Shown: piece after piece, positions 22,592 to 33,696 of the stretch
Layout: each line of letters starts with the position of its first letter
How positions within the stretch are numbered: position 1 is the first letter of the stretch
Origin: Neoconidiobolus thromboides FSU 785
Taxonomy: Eukaryota > Entomophthoromycota > Entomophthoromycetes > Entomophthorales > Neoconidiobolaceae
Direction: 5' to 3'
DNA: 64,000 nucleotides
NCBI GenBank assembly: GCA_025603075.1
Contig: MU626268.1
Span: 1-64,000, forward strand
The notes under the pieces: generated by a model
What the model saw: the letters and a program-made list of their open reading frames with translations, nothing else
Database searches by the model: none
Told to the model about the DNA's origin: nothing
Program-made: the position numbers and the translations under genes

Positions 22592-23047
22592 TATGTTTCT
22601 TTTTTTATTATAATATGCTACCATTATCAAATTTAAAGCTTTAAATTTATTCTGCAATTCTTTTAATGAATTACAATCAGCAAAATAAATACTCAAAAAT
22701 TACCAAAAGCTTTATAAAACCTTCATTATGTCGAATATTGAATTTAAATGTCTTTAACTTAATATAATAAGTTGAAACTATTGATAAATTTAGCCTACTT
22801 GAATCATTCATACATCCTAGTATAGCTAATTCACCATTGTAAAGTATGCATAAATTAGTAATATTGGTACAATATTTTAGATGATAATACCTAGCATTAT
22901 TATTCAAGTTTATAAATATTGGTGCTTTTTATTCATATTTATAAATTTATTTTTAATTAAAATTTTTTAAATAATCTTGTATTTTTAAATGTATTAAATA
23001 TTTGGTAAAAGTTGAGATTAAAATAAATGCATCTAGACCAGATAAAA
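22592..23047. other. Intergenic with a weak kelch-like frame
   Basis: A 76-codon minus frame at 22677-22907 contains CILYNGELAILGC and STYYIKLKTFKFNI, faintly like the first blade of the kelch proteins here. This is too weak to call a gene, and no other signal is seen. Confidence 0.35.
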
Positions 23048-23118
23048 TGCAATGTCCGGGAATCGAACCCGGGGCTGCCGCGTGGCAGGCGGCAATTTTA
23101 CCACTAAACCAACATTGC
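23048..23118 (-). tRNA. tRNA-Gly (anticodon GCC), second copy
   Basis: Identical over all 71 bases to the gene at 11646-11716, on the opposite strand. The acceptor, anticodon loop CTGCCAC and T arm are all intact. A MITE starts 55 bases from its 5' end. Confidence 0.98.
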
Positions 23119-23172
23119 ATGTAAATAGAAATGTTAAAAATATTATAATGATTACCTTCAGAATTTTTTATT

Positions 23173-23247
23173 TGGGGATATATTTGTATTTAAATTTTAC
23201 TAACAATTTTTCCACCCAAATAGTGTTTAAAAGATGGAAAAAGTGAT
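23173..23247 (+). mobile_element. MITE copy, forward, right end missing
   Basis: TGGGGATATATTTG, then ACTAACAATTTTTCCACCCA and AAGATGGAAAAAGTGAT. The terminal AACATCCCCA end is absent. Confidence 0.8.
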
Positions 23248-23379
23248 ATGATTAATATGAAAGATAATACTGTTGATTGATTGGATGTTAGTTGTATTTT
23301 ATTTAATACTAATATAACTTTATAATAGGCTTTTCTAATTAATTAATTAATTCAAGTCTAAATTGTATATCAAATAATA

Positions 23380-23472
23380 TAGGGATGTTTTTTTAATTTC
23401 ATCACTTTTATTTTTTGACCATTATTTGAGCAGAAAAACTGTTGGCAAAATTCTTAAGAAAATACATTCTTG
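23380..23472 (-). mobile_element. MITE copy, reverse, TA-flanked
   Basis: TAGGGATGTTTTTTTAATTTC to AAATACATTCTTG with TA at 23378-23379 and 23473-23474. The core is diverged (ACCATTATTTGAGCAG). Confidence 0.8.
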
Positions 23473-23872
23473 TATATATTTCTGCTTTAGAATAATCTTA
23501 AAATAAAACTTTTATTACTGTTTATTAAAAAAACTTGAATATTTACTTTTAAGTTAAATGCTTATCAGCTTGTTTAAATAAATATAATTACTATAATATT
23601 ATAATATAAATTTATTTTAAATACAAAAAGCATTACTTTCAAAATTATTGTACTTTATTTTTATATTAAAGCTTATACATTGTATAAATTGCTTTTTTAC
23701 TATACTTGTATTTACTATTTTATATAGTTTATTATATATTTAATTAACTAAGTGCTTTTACTACTAAAAGTTATTATGTTTTTAAATTCAGATACAATTG
23801 ATTTAAAAAAACGACTGTTACTATATTTTATATATATTTTTAATTTTTTATAATTAATATCATTACTATTAT

Positions 23873-23970
23873 TGAGGATGTTTTTTTTTGATTTCATCAC
23901 TTTTTTCATTTTTTAAGTGTTGTTTGAGTGAAAAGATTGTTAGTTATTCTTGAGCACAAAAACACACCTT
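23873..23970 (-). mobile_element. MITE copy, reverse
   Basis: TGAGGATGTTTTTTTTTG, core TTTTTAAGTGTTGTTTGAGTG, right end AAAAACACACCTT. The flanks are weakly TA-like. Confidence 0.8.
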
Positions 23971-24079
23971 ATTTTTATTTTTATTTTACTAAATAACTTT
24001 TTTTTATTTTATATATTCTTTAATAAGTTTTATAAACTTTTTTATAAACTCAACCTTTTACAATTAGTATAAAATAATC

Positions 24080-24108
24080 ATTATTAATATTAATATTAAT
24101 ATTAATAT
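24080..24108. repeat. ATTAAT microsatellite
   Basis: Four to five near-perfect ATTAAT units in non-coding DNA. Confidence 0.7.
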
Positions 24109-24365
24109 AGTTAAAATCAAAATCAAAATAACTCAAATAGTCATAACTATGATTGACATAATATATTAATTTTTTAATACCATATGGTAATGTATTTTAT
24201 TATTTACAGTAATTTTTGTTTTTAATTTTTTAAACTTTTTAGCTTAATTTTTAGCATTTTGCAACACTTTTATGTAGCTTATCTGATTGGTTATAGGTTT
24301 TTTTGCAACTTAAATACGCAAAGGTAATTATATAATATTGGCAGGTTTTTTAAAAGACGACACTA

Positions 24366-24418
24366 TACGGAGATGTATTTTAAAAAAAATAGAAGTGATA
24401 AACCAAAGAAAACATCAA
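24366..24418 (+). mobile_element. MITE remnant with both ends, centre deleted
   Basis: Only 53 bases: TACGGAGATGTATTTTAAAA joined to AGAAGTGATAAACC and AAACATCAA, with TA at both sides. It lies 44 bases from tRNA-Gly copy 3. Confidence 0.7.
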
Positions 24419-24462
24419 TAGCAATAATACATGATTATTAAAAAAGATTAGAGAATACTAAT

Positions 24463-24533
24463 TGCAATGTCCGGGAATCGAACCCGGGGCTGCCGCGTGG
24501 CAGGCGGCAATTTTACCACTAAACCAACATTGC
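24463..24533 (-). tRNA. tRNA-Gly (anticodon GCC), third copy
   Basis: Identical over 71 bases to the copies at 11646 and 23048. Same strand as the second copy, 1.3 kb away. Confidence 0.98.
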
Positions 24534-24730
24534 ATAAAACTAAACATCTTAAAAAAATTATATACGTTTTTTTTATAACTCAACCCTAAGTAAAAACCAA
24601 TTTAAAACGCGATTTGGACTAATATTACATTATAAAAAGATTTAGACAAAAGGTATCAGTTATGTATTTCCAAATCTATATTAGATAAAAGTTATTTACA
24701 GATAAAATCAAACAATTGATTTATTTTATA

Positions 24731-24829
24731 TGGGGATGTATTTTTGTGTTTAAGAATTTTACTCAAATTTTCCGCTAAATAGCACTTAAAAAATGGAAAA
24801 AATAATGAAGTTAAAGAAAAACACTCCCA
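24731..24829 (+). mobile_element. MITE copy, forward, TA-flanked
   Basis: TGGGGATGTATTTTTGTG to AAAAACACTCCCA with TA at 24729-24730 and 24830-24831. It is the last copy before a 14.5-kb stretch without any. Confidence 0.88.
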
Positions 24830-24831
24830 TA

Positions 24832-26269
24832 TAGTAATTTGTAGTTATATTATTTTAACTCAAATCAAACAGAGATTATTACTTAAATAGATTGAATCAT
24901 CCTTTTGTTTACTTAGAAGTATTAATTTCAAGAGTCTTATTAAGATAAACTATTAATAGTAGTAAATAAACAACAAATTAAAATATTCAAACAAAACTAA
25001 CTTATAATGTAAAATAAAACCTAATGTAGTCCTACCCTTTATAAAAAAATCTATTCAATTTATTAAGATCAAGTTATCAATTAAGAATTAATTTAAAATA
25101 GAATTTTTATAAAGTTTAAAAAATAAAGCATGGATGATCTGAACACTGTTTCCAGTATTTTATAAGATTAAATTTGTTAGGTTTTTTAAATAATACTTCT
25201 TTGACTTATATAAATATGATCCCATCATTAAAATTACACTAACCTTTATTTTTATTAAATAATATTTAAGATAAATATATTCAATTTGAATATCGTATCT
25301 TTTATAATATAATTATATCATATCCTCATATATTTATCCCTTATCTGATACCTATATGACATTATAAAATTTAAGAAATAAATAACCACAGTGGAAAGTA
25401 TTATACAGTATCTACTATACCTTTAATACGATTGAAACATTTTAATAAGACAAAACTACTTTAAAAAGATATATTTCAAAGTTGTAAACATATTTAGACA
25501 TGATCCTAAAGTTACAATAAATTTCCAATTTTTATTAAAAATAGTGTTAATAAAATTAAAGAAAAAGTGGTTAAATACAATGTTTGACTGTTAAATGCAA
25601 TGTTTTTTTAAACTAAGCGCACTTGTCCTTAATATGGTATCTAAAATTTTACCTACAACCCTGTATTACATCATTTTGTGCTTCTTATAACACAGCTTAA
25701 TTTCCCTTTAACTCCTGTAATTTACTTTACAATAGGGCCGAGATTTGATATTTTCAATTTCTCTAATCTTTCTTAATGATTTTTGACGAAATTTATATGC
25801 TTTTATTGTTTTAAAGTTGAATGGAGCTTTTGAATTATTGATATATATCAATCGATAATTTTTCTTACTTTCCTCTTACAATACTATTCATCAATCTAAA
25901 TACACTGAAATGTCCTAATCCTCTGCTTTCTTTTGTTCCTTCTACTAATCTATTTACTCAAGCTACTTTATCTCTGAATTGGTTTATGATCTCCACTTTT
26001 GCCATGCCTTTTATAAATGTTGATTTTTCTTGACTATTTGATATAAACACATTAATTAAGAAGCTTTTGAGCTGAATTTTTAAATAGTCTATTGGATGTA
26101 GTATATCGTTTTACAATTTTATTTTGTACAATTTCATATCTGTTGTGTATTCCGTTTGTTCTAATACTTCATAATATCCAAATGATAAGTTATGTAATAG
26201 TAAACTTAATATTAAGATTATTTATTCGTGTTAAATAGGTTGTGTTTTTATAAAAAAAATCCAAAAGTT
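24832..26269. other. Intergenic, possibly the 3' part of a decayed gene
   Basis: A+T-rich to about 25.6 kb. From 25.7 to 26.27 kb the minus strand shows short protein-like runs broken by stops, such as KFRQKSLRKIREIENIK near 25745-25795, which may continue the decayed gene to the right. No identification. Confidence 0.4.
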
Positions 26270-27804
26270 AAATATAGGTCTGCATTACTTTCATTGTTTT
26301 TATACTCTTCTTTTTTATTTTCGATAGACCTATTAAATATAATAGTTCTTGTATTTTGATTTACTTCAAGATAAGCTTCAATAGATCTTGATTTCAGTTG
26401 AAGTAAAGAATCTATAGCTTCGTCATTCTGTAATAAATCGTAAACCCAGTAACTAGAATAGATATCATCTGGGTTTAAAGGACCATCTAATATATATTGC
26501 TTATTTGTCTCATATTATTCATCGGTTAAATTTTTGATTTATTGAGATTTTAATCTGGAATAAACTAAAGTACCTGAACCCAGACCTTTGAAATATTCTT
26601 CACATTCATCCGTTAAATAAACTTCATGTTCTTCGTTCATTTTTTTTCATACCTTTCCATGCTCTTTAATTTTGGACATAATCTCATTAATAACAAACAA
26701 ACTATTACAATTTTTGGGTTTTGATGATATACTGATTTCTGCTACTGGGCTTATATATTTATTTTAGAATATTTCATATAACAGTGCTTATATGTTGCTT
26801 CATCTGCTGTTTTGGGTACCATATAGGATATGTGATATTTTTATTACCAAAGTCACATATATTACTCATCAAAAAAGATGCGTTTATAGCTTTGGAGATT
26901 TTATCAGTTAAACTAACGTTATCTTCAACTCATTTGGGGAATTCATAGTTGTAATGAATTCCTCTTATAACACAATGTAATTTTTTAGAAATTGAACTGG
27001 ATCTTCTGAGCAATTTGTACTTCTTTATATCGCTTGTATACGCAGAATAAAGTACTAAGAGATCCTTATTAACATAAGCATAGTTTGGTACAGAGTGAGA
27101 TATTTATTAAATGATATTTATCAATTGAATCTCTAGAATATAATTTGCCTCTTGTTATTCGGTTTGACATCTAATATACTATTTTTCAACAAATCGAAAT
27201 ATACATGTCCTTTAAGTTGGTAACTGTCACCTTTATGACAAATACTGGGACATTCTTTAGTTTTGCTTACAATACATGCATCATTATAATTATAGTTAAC
27301 TTCAATAGGATCATGATATCTTAATCTATAGTCACCTGTTATATAATATTTTATTTCACTTCCCATAATTGAATTATAAATTCTTAAATTATTAGTAAAA
27401 TATCCTTTCATCATTATGTTTATTTCCGGTTAACTTTTTAATTCTTTATATGATTTATTGTAACCAGAAATAATGCATGCTCTAGCTATAGTACATTTCA
27501 TCTTTGGAAATAACTTATAAAGCTGTTTATAAATTTCTTCTTTAGCTTGTTTGAAATACCATATAGAATATATATCCTTCTTTATAAAACTTTAATCGCT
27601 ATTCATAATAAATGAAGCACATATCTCAGTTTAATCTATCATTTAAATCAGTATTGCCTTTAATCCATTTAACAAAATTACAACTCATATATATTCGTTA
27701 ATTATACAACCTATTTCATATTCTTCCAGTATGGTTTTTCAATGTTTTGTATACTCTTCAATATTCTCATTAAAAGGTGAGTCCAAGACCAAAGATTTAT
27801 CCAT
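26270..27804 (-). pseudogene. Unidentified decayed protein gene
   Basis: The minus strand reads as a long protein-like sequence broken by many stops and frameshifts. It opens with a Met (27804) followed by DKSLVLDSPFNENIEEYTK. Later come KEEIYKQLYKLFPKMKCTIA and RACIISGYNKSYKELK, then an open 93-codon piece (27133-27414) with four cysteines, GSEIKYYITGDYRLRYHDP and KGHVYFDLLKNSILDVKP. Further down are EVYLTDECEEYFKGLGSG and GPLNPDDIYSSYWVYDLLQ. Two segments start with a similar I-x-Y-x-V/F-x-x-A-x-E-x-x-Y-K pattern, which hints at an internal duplication. I do not recognise the family. The decay level resembles that of the nearby glycosyltransferase. Confidence 0.6.
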
Positions 27805-28575
27805 CTTATAATTTTAACTTCCATCTTTCAAATAAGTTAATATTTTTTAAAAAGCAAAGATGTAATAAGTAAAACGTAATAAATAGAATAGAGATGATGA
27901 GATAGTTAGTCAGATTTCGACCAATAGAAAGCTAAAACCCTAGCCGTAGTCCTTTTGTTTTTAATCCTAACCAGAGTGTATACGAATTGCTTATTAGATG
28001 AATCTCAACAAATCATCTCTGCTCTCCTTTAACTAATTCATTATTATATTTTATGGAATATAGGATCCCCACAAATATATCTCTCCTTTGAATTTTTTTG
28101 GTCCGTTTCGAAAAATATTGATCAAAAAATTTCAACCAATTTCTAATAATATTATTCAATTTTATTGGTCAAAATAAAATAAAATTGAAACTTTAGTGCA
28201 ACATTCTATAAAATTGATCCAGTTTTTTTCGAATAGCGTCTTAACCAAAAAAAGTGGCTATAATAACCTTATTCGTTGTAATTAAAAATAAAATCACTAA
28301 AAATACGCTATTTTTGTTCAATATAATTTATATTAATATTTTTTAATTTGAATATTGCAAAGTGTAAATAGAAAAATAATGTTGTCATAGATACTAAAAA
28401 TCTAATAAAAAAATACTTGAGCATTTAAAAAAGTAAAATTTAGCCAATTAATTTAGTCACATAAAAATTAAAACTTCGAAAAAAAGTCAGGGAAGAAGAT
28501 TAAGTTAAACTATAAAATACAAAAAATAGTATTCAGCTCAATTTTATTTATCCATTCCTCAACAATATTAACAAA
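27805..28575. other. Intergenic, weak inverted repeat
   Basis: No gene. A degenerate inverted pair, TTTCGAAAAATATTGATCAA near 28107 and its approximate complement near 28205-28235, could be a decayed foldback element. TATAAAAT at about 28511 is a possible TATA box for the next gene. Confidence 0.4.
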
Positions 28576-29287
28576 ATGACTACCCCACAACTTAGTGAAA
28601 AGGACCAAAAAATATTAGAACATTTATTTAACCCTGATAATGGTTATCCAGGCGCTAACGATGGCTTTACACTTGAAGAAACTAATGAGAAGCCAGCTAA
28701 GGTAATAGAACCAGGATTATTATCTCAATTACAATCTTTAGAAAAAGAAGGCATAAAGAAAGCGGAAGAAGGTAATAATGGGTTGGCTGAAAGCGTTGAG
28801 CTATTTACTAAAGTCATTGAGATGTGCCCAGATTATGCATCTGGGTATAATAATAGGTAAGTTTTAAAATCGATAATGAGTATTGGTAATGGAATTTTAT
28901 TAAATTTTTATCTGTAATCAGAGCCCAAGCTTATAGAATGTTAAACGAAATAGAGAAGAGTGTTTCTGATTTAGACTTAGCAATTGAAAAAGGGCTTTTA
29001 ATTCAAGATAAAATTACTTTAAAACAGGTAAATTTAAATCACATATTATTAATACTTTTTCCTTTACCAAATTTATTTTTCTTTTGTGACAGGCTTACAC
29101 TCAACGTGGATTGCATTATAAAGTATTAGCAAAAACTGAAGAAGAAGAAACGGCAGCTTTAAAAGATATTGAATTAGGTGCAAAATATGGTAATGAGCTA
29201 GCTAAAAAAATAGCAGTACAAGAAAATCCCTATGCTAAAATGTGTGCTGCTATGGTAAAGGAAATGTTAACTAATGCTAAGCAATAA
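28576..29287 (+). CDS. TTC36: TTC36-like tetratricopeptide protein
   Basis: Three exons by my reading: 28576-28856, 28922-29027 and 29093-29287. The two introns are 65 bases each, bounded by GTAAGT/AATCAG and GTAAAT/GACAG, and the frame is continuous, giving 193 residues. The N-terminal block (KILEHLFNPDNGYPG) and the TPR region (GIKKAEEGNNGLAESVELF, then YASGYNNRAQAYRM across the first splice) match vertebrate TTC36 (about 190 aa), as does the C-terminal NPYAKMCAAMVKEML. In animals TTC36 is a small HSP70-binding TPR protein of poorly known function. It is probably a cytosolic co-chaperone-like adaptor here. It converges with the DDX47 gene (170 bases between stop codons). Confidence 0.88.
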
Positions 29288-29457
29288 ATTCTCTAATTTT
29301 TAAATAAAGTATATTCTAACTTAAATTAGTAATATTTCTATTCTAACACATATTTTAAAAAAAGAATAAGACATTCTATCATTTTTTCTATTTCTATTCC
29401 CTTTTTTATTTAATACATCATACAATCTCTATTTTTTTCGAAAAAAAATCAAATTGC

Positions 29458-31057
29458 TTAACGTCTGCTTTTAACTTTTGGTTTAAATGTCTCTGGGGCA
29501 TCTTTTCTTTTACTTCCTCCTCTTTTATTTCCACCGCTCTCTTTCATTTCCTAAAGAACCTTGTTAGTATTAACTTCACCTTAAAGTAAAATAGCTACTT
29601 ACCATAGCAGCCAACCTTTGGGCTTCGTTAACTCTATCCTGTAGTAAAAGTACTGCCTCTTTATCAATTGGGAATTCTTTCATTTTTTTATCAATCACAG
29701 CTTCAATCCTTTGTAACAATTCAACATCGTACTGAGTAACTAAAGTGAGAGATTTACCCGCTCTACCTGCACGTGCAGTACGACCAACTCTATGGATATA
29801 GTCTTTTGAATGAGTAGGTACATCATAATTGATAACCATGTCTACTTGAGGTATATCTAAACCTCTAGCAGCTACATCAGTAGCAATTAAAAGATTCTTA
29901 TTCCCACTTTTGAACTTGTTCAATGCACCAACACGCTTCGGCATAGACAATTGACCATGTAATGGAATAGCTGGGAAGCCTAAACTACGTAACATTAAAG
30001 CAATCTTTTGGCAATCGTTACAGGTACGTGTGAATACAATACCAGAATTTCCGGCTAATTCATTCATCAAATAAACAAGATAACTATCCTTATGTTTAAA
30101 GGGGAAAAATAAATAAAATTGTAATAAAGAATCAACAGTGGAATATTTGCTATTCACTTCTACTTTAACTGGTTTGTTTAAACTAGCTCGTTGTAATTTA
30201 GCTACTTTAGTTGTCATGGTAGCTGAAAATAAATAGGTGTTTCTTTCTTTTGGTAATACTTTTAGGATTTGTTCTATTTTGGGTCCAAAATCCATATCTA
30301 ATAATTTATCGGCTTCGTCCATTACCTAATTATTGTTATAAATAAACAACTATAATTTACTATTACTTTTAAAACTCACCAAAAATTTAATCCCTCTTAA
30401 TGAAAAACCTTTAGTATTTTCAATATGATCTTGAATACGCCCAGGGGTAGCTACAATAATATGTGGCTTTTTAGCTAATGCTAAAGACTGAGCCATCATA
30501 TCCATACCACCAACAATGACTGCTGTACGTACTCCCATGCCTGAACCTAAAGAATCAAAAGTTTCTGAAATTTGAATAGCCAACTCTCTAATTAAAAGTC
30601 ATTATTATTATTATTATTATTACACAGATATCTTCTTGTTACCTGGTAGGAGCTAGAACTAAAGCAAATAATCCGGATGGTTTTTGCCATAAGTGATGTA
30701 AAATTGGAAGTGCAAAAGCAGCAGTTTTTCCGGAACCCGTTTGAGCTAAAGCAATTAAATCTTTACCTGTATTTAAAAAGTTAATTTTATTAGTTTTATT
30801 ATATTATTTGTTTCTAATTACCCTCTAAAGCATAAGGAATTGCTTCTTTTTGAATTTGAGTTGGTGATGCAAACTTCAAATCTTTACAAGCTTGACATAA
30901 TTGCTCTAATAAACCCTAGAAAATAAGAATTACTATTTCTTGCTCCTTAACTAAATTTTAGTTCATTTATTACCAAGCTTTCAAAAGTAACAGATTCTTC
31001 CTCATCTTCTTGTTTCGTTTCGATGACCTCTTTAACTTCAATTTCTTTATCGCTCAT
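29458..31057 (-). CDS. RRP3: ATP-dependent rRNA helicase DDX47/Rrp3, DEAD-box
   Basis: Six exons (minus order): 31057-30974, 30915-30822, 30766-30643, 30587-30380, 30325-29603 and 29550-29458, joined through 52-58-base introns into 441 residues. All DEAD-box motifs appear in order: Q motif [14 protein letters not shown], Walker [15 protein letters not shown] (across a splice), GG, TPGR, DEAD, SAT, then GIVFTRT, ARGLDIP and [10 protein letters not shown]. The short acidic N-terminus and the basic C-terminal tail ([19 protein letters not shown]) fit Rrp3/DDX47, a nucleolar helicase of the small-subunit processome required for early 18S pre-rRNA cleavage. The start is the only Met leading into the conserved frame. 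It is transcribed divergently from PWP1, 213 bases away. Confidence 0.95.
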
Positions 31058-31270
31058 TATATTATATAGTTAATTTATAAGAAGTCGAGTTTTAATTTTT
31101 TGATTTAAAATTATTAATTCTGCCAAAACCCCTAAAAAGAAGGTTAAAAGAATAACTTTTCGCTATAGCCAATCATTTCTATCTTTTTTGTGAACCAACT
31201 ATTGAAACATTATCGAAAAAAAGAAAAAACTTTAGTTTTTTAAAATTAAACAAAACCGAACACTGTAAAG
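31058..31270. promoter_or_regulatory. Shared divergent promoter of DDX47 and PWP1
   Basis: 213 bases separate the start codons of two divergent ribosome-biogenesis genes. The region has A/T tracts and one C-rich word, AAAACCCCTAAAAAG, resembling the telobox-like AAACCCTA element known from ribosomal-gene promoters in several eukaryotes. Co-regulation is inferred from arrangement and function only. Confidence 0.45.
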
Positions 31271-33409
31271 ATGATCACTAGTTTAAAATGGGTGCCTCGT
31301 GGGGCAAATGCTAGAGTACCAAAAAGAATTGAGATGAGTGAGCAAGAAATTGAAAACTTCAAGCAATATTCAGACCGTCAGATTCAATTAGCTAAAAAAG
31401 GTTTAAATTTAGAAAAAGAAAAATGGAACGAAATGGGACTTGAAGATGAAATGCTTGGTTTAAAGTTAGATGAAGGGTAAGTTGGATGATATTGACTATA
31501 CAGTCGATCCTTTGTTTTAAAAAAATATGGTTTTAATTACTTTTTGTTAGTGATGTTATGGGAGATGGTGTTGATGATGCTGAAGACATTGAAGAAGAAG
31601 AAGAAAGCGAAGAAGAAGTCATAGTTGAACAAAAAGATAAAAATGACCTTTCAATTTATAATTTAGATAATTATGATGATGAATCAACTGGTAAACCGAT
31701 ATAAATTAATATATTTAAAACATAGATACTAACTACTAATTATAGAAGTAACTATCTTTGGTAATGTTGATGAGTTATTAAAAGATAATGAAGATGGCGA
31801 AAATATTGAGAACGTAAGATTTACAATAACAATAACTTAAAATAGCTGATTTATATATTCATTTTAGTTAGATAAATTGAATTTAGAAAAAGAAGATGAA
31901 GAAGATTTATTAATAGAATTAGACGATAGTTTATTATTAGGAGGAAAAACAGAACAAGAATTAAGTTGCTTAGAAGTTTATTTATTTGAAGAAAAAGAAA
32001 ACAATATTTATACTCATCATGATATGTTACTTCCTTCTTTTCCGCTTTCCTTAGAGTGGTTTAATTTTTGCCCTAAAGCTGCCAATGATAAAAAAGGTAG
32101 GCTATTAGTTTCACATTATATAACATTACTAATGTTATATAATATGTAATTGTGTTAAAATCATTTTTTAGGCTCTTTTGTTGCTATTGGATCTTTTGAA
32201 TCTGAAATCGAAATTTGGGATTTGGATTTTATTGATGCTGTTTATCCTCATGCCGTTTTAGGTAAAAACAAAAAGAAAGGAAAGGTAAACAATATATAAT
32301 AGTATATAATAATACTAAATACTATTAATTTTGTTAGAAAATTAACGACAATTATCACATTGATGCCGTTATGGCATTACATTGGAACAAAAATCATACG
32401 TAAATATTTAACATAACAACTAATATAATTATAATGACAAAACAATTTATTAACTCTTTTATTTAGTAATTTGTTAGCTTCTTCATCTGCGGATACAACA
32501 ATTAAAATTTGGGATTTGGCTACATGTAAAGCCATGAGATCCTTTAACATTCATCAAGATAAGGTAATAGTTTAACTATAATCCAAATTATAATTAGTTA
32601 ATATAGTATTAGGTACAAGCAGTCCAATGGCATCCAATTGAATCAACTATTTTATTAAGTGGTGGCTATGATCATCAAGTTAAAATCTTTGATTCTCGTT
32701 CACCACAATCTCATCACTCTATTAATTTACCAAATGAAATTGAAACTGTTAAATGGGATCCTTTTAATCCTAATCAATGCTACGTAAGTTTGTTTTGCTA
32801 ATACAATAGTAATAATCTATTTATTATGATTTATTTTAGATATCAACAGATAATGGAATAGTATACTCATATGATGTTAGAAATACAGCTAATTCAATCT
32901 TTACATTACATTGTCATGATAAAGCTGTTTCAGCTATGGAGTTAAATCCAGCTATTCCCAATTGTTTAGTTACAGGATCAACAGATAAATTAATTAAAAT
33001 ATGGGATCTTAAAGATAACAAACCTAATATGTTATTAAAGAGGAACTTTGAATTGGTAAGTTCTTTTTGTTAGCACAATTACTGAAAATAAGAGGAATGA
33101 GGAGATGGTGATAGTAGTATTAATCTTATTTGTTATTTAGGGTCAAGTATTTAGTCTTACATTCAATCCCGACAATCCAAATTACTTGGCCATGGCAGGA
33201 TCGAAAGGTACAGCTAAGGTATGGGATATCTCTACCAATCCTACTCTTTATAAAAGGTTTTCTCAAAATGGATATCAATTTAAAAATCCTATTGTTATGG
33301 AAGAGGTAAGTTGATCTTTTTATTTAGTTGAGTTGTGAAGTTTAATGTTTTTTAACAGAAAATGCCAATCGCTGTTAACGATGATCAAGAAAGTGATGAG
33401 GAAGATTAA
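31271..33409 (+). CDS. PWP1: PWP1, WD40 ribosome-biogenesis protein
   Basis: Eleven exons by my reading: 31271-31476, 31551-31690, 31746-31813, 31868-32096, 32172-32284, 32338-32399, 32467-32563, 32613-32783, 32840-33055, 33141-33305 and 33359-33409. Frame is continuous over 505 residues (yeast and human are 500-580). The N-terminus MITSLKWVPRGAN is the PWP1 signature. An acidic stretch follows, then WD repeats with GSFESEIEIWDLD, LASSSADTTIKIWDL, STDNGIVYSYDVRN and GSTDKLIKIWDL, and an acidic C-terminus. PWP1 is a nucleolar protein acting in 25S/28S rRNA maturation and large-subunit assembly. Introns are 49-85 bases; the second carries a TACTAAC branch site. Confidence 0.95.
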
Positions 33410-33570
33410 TAGAGTTTTATGTTAATAAAATATATAGATAGAGGAATTAAGATTGTTATTATATTTACTAAGATGAAATATAATATCCATGATACTTTAG
33501 CATTTAAAAAACTCAATTGAGTAAAATTTATCAAAAGTTACTAATTAAAAATAGGTTGATTATTACTATT
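33410..33570. other. PWP1 3' region
   Basis: A+T-rich trailer that probably contains the PWP1 polyadenylation region. No distinct motif. Confidence 0.5.
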
Positions 33571-33696
33571 GTAGATATAAAGCTGTGAACCAGCGCGAAG
33601 ATACAAGCTATTTCCCCAATTACTAGCGATTGAGAATTTTTTTTAGTAATTGGGCGAATATTCGCGTCCTCATGCTGGTTCGCAAGCTTAATCTAC
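33571..33696. repeat. Imperfect long inverted repeat, unusually G+C-rich
   Basis: The arms GTAGATATAAAGCTGTGAAC (left) and the complement of GTTCGCAAGCTTAATCTAC (right) pair. Inside them CCAGC pairs with GCTGG and CCCAATTACTA with TAGTAATTGGG, around a T-rich centre. The 126 bases could fold into a long hairpin. Likely a foldback-type MITE unrelated to the GGGGATG family; only one copy is seen. Confidence 0.7.

Noticed and set aside
22677-22907. 76-codon frame resembling a kelch blade
   Set aside because: The similarity is limited to a few hydrophobic and Gly positions; no second blade is found nearby.
23052-23246. 64-codon frame across tRNA-Gly and a MITE
   Set aside because: It translates the antisense of a tRNA and a transposon end, so it is not a gene.
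28107-28240. Degenerate inverted pair with TTTCGAAAAA words
   Set aside because: Too many mismatches and no target duplication; mentioned only as a weak possibility.
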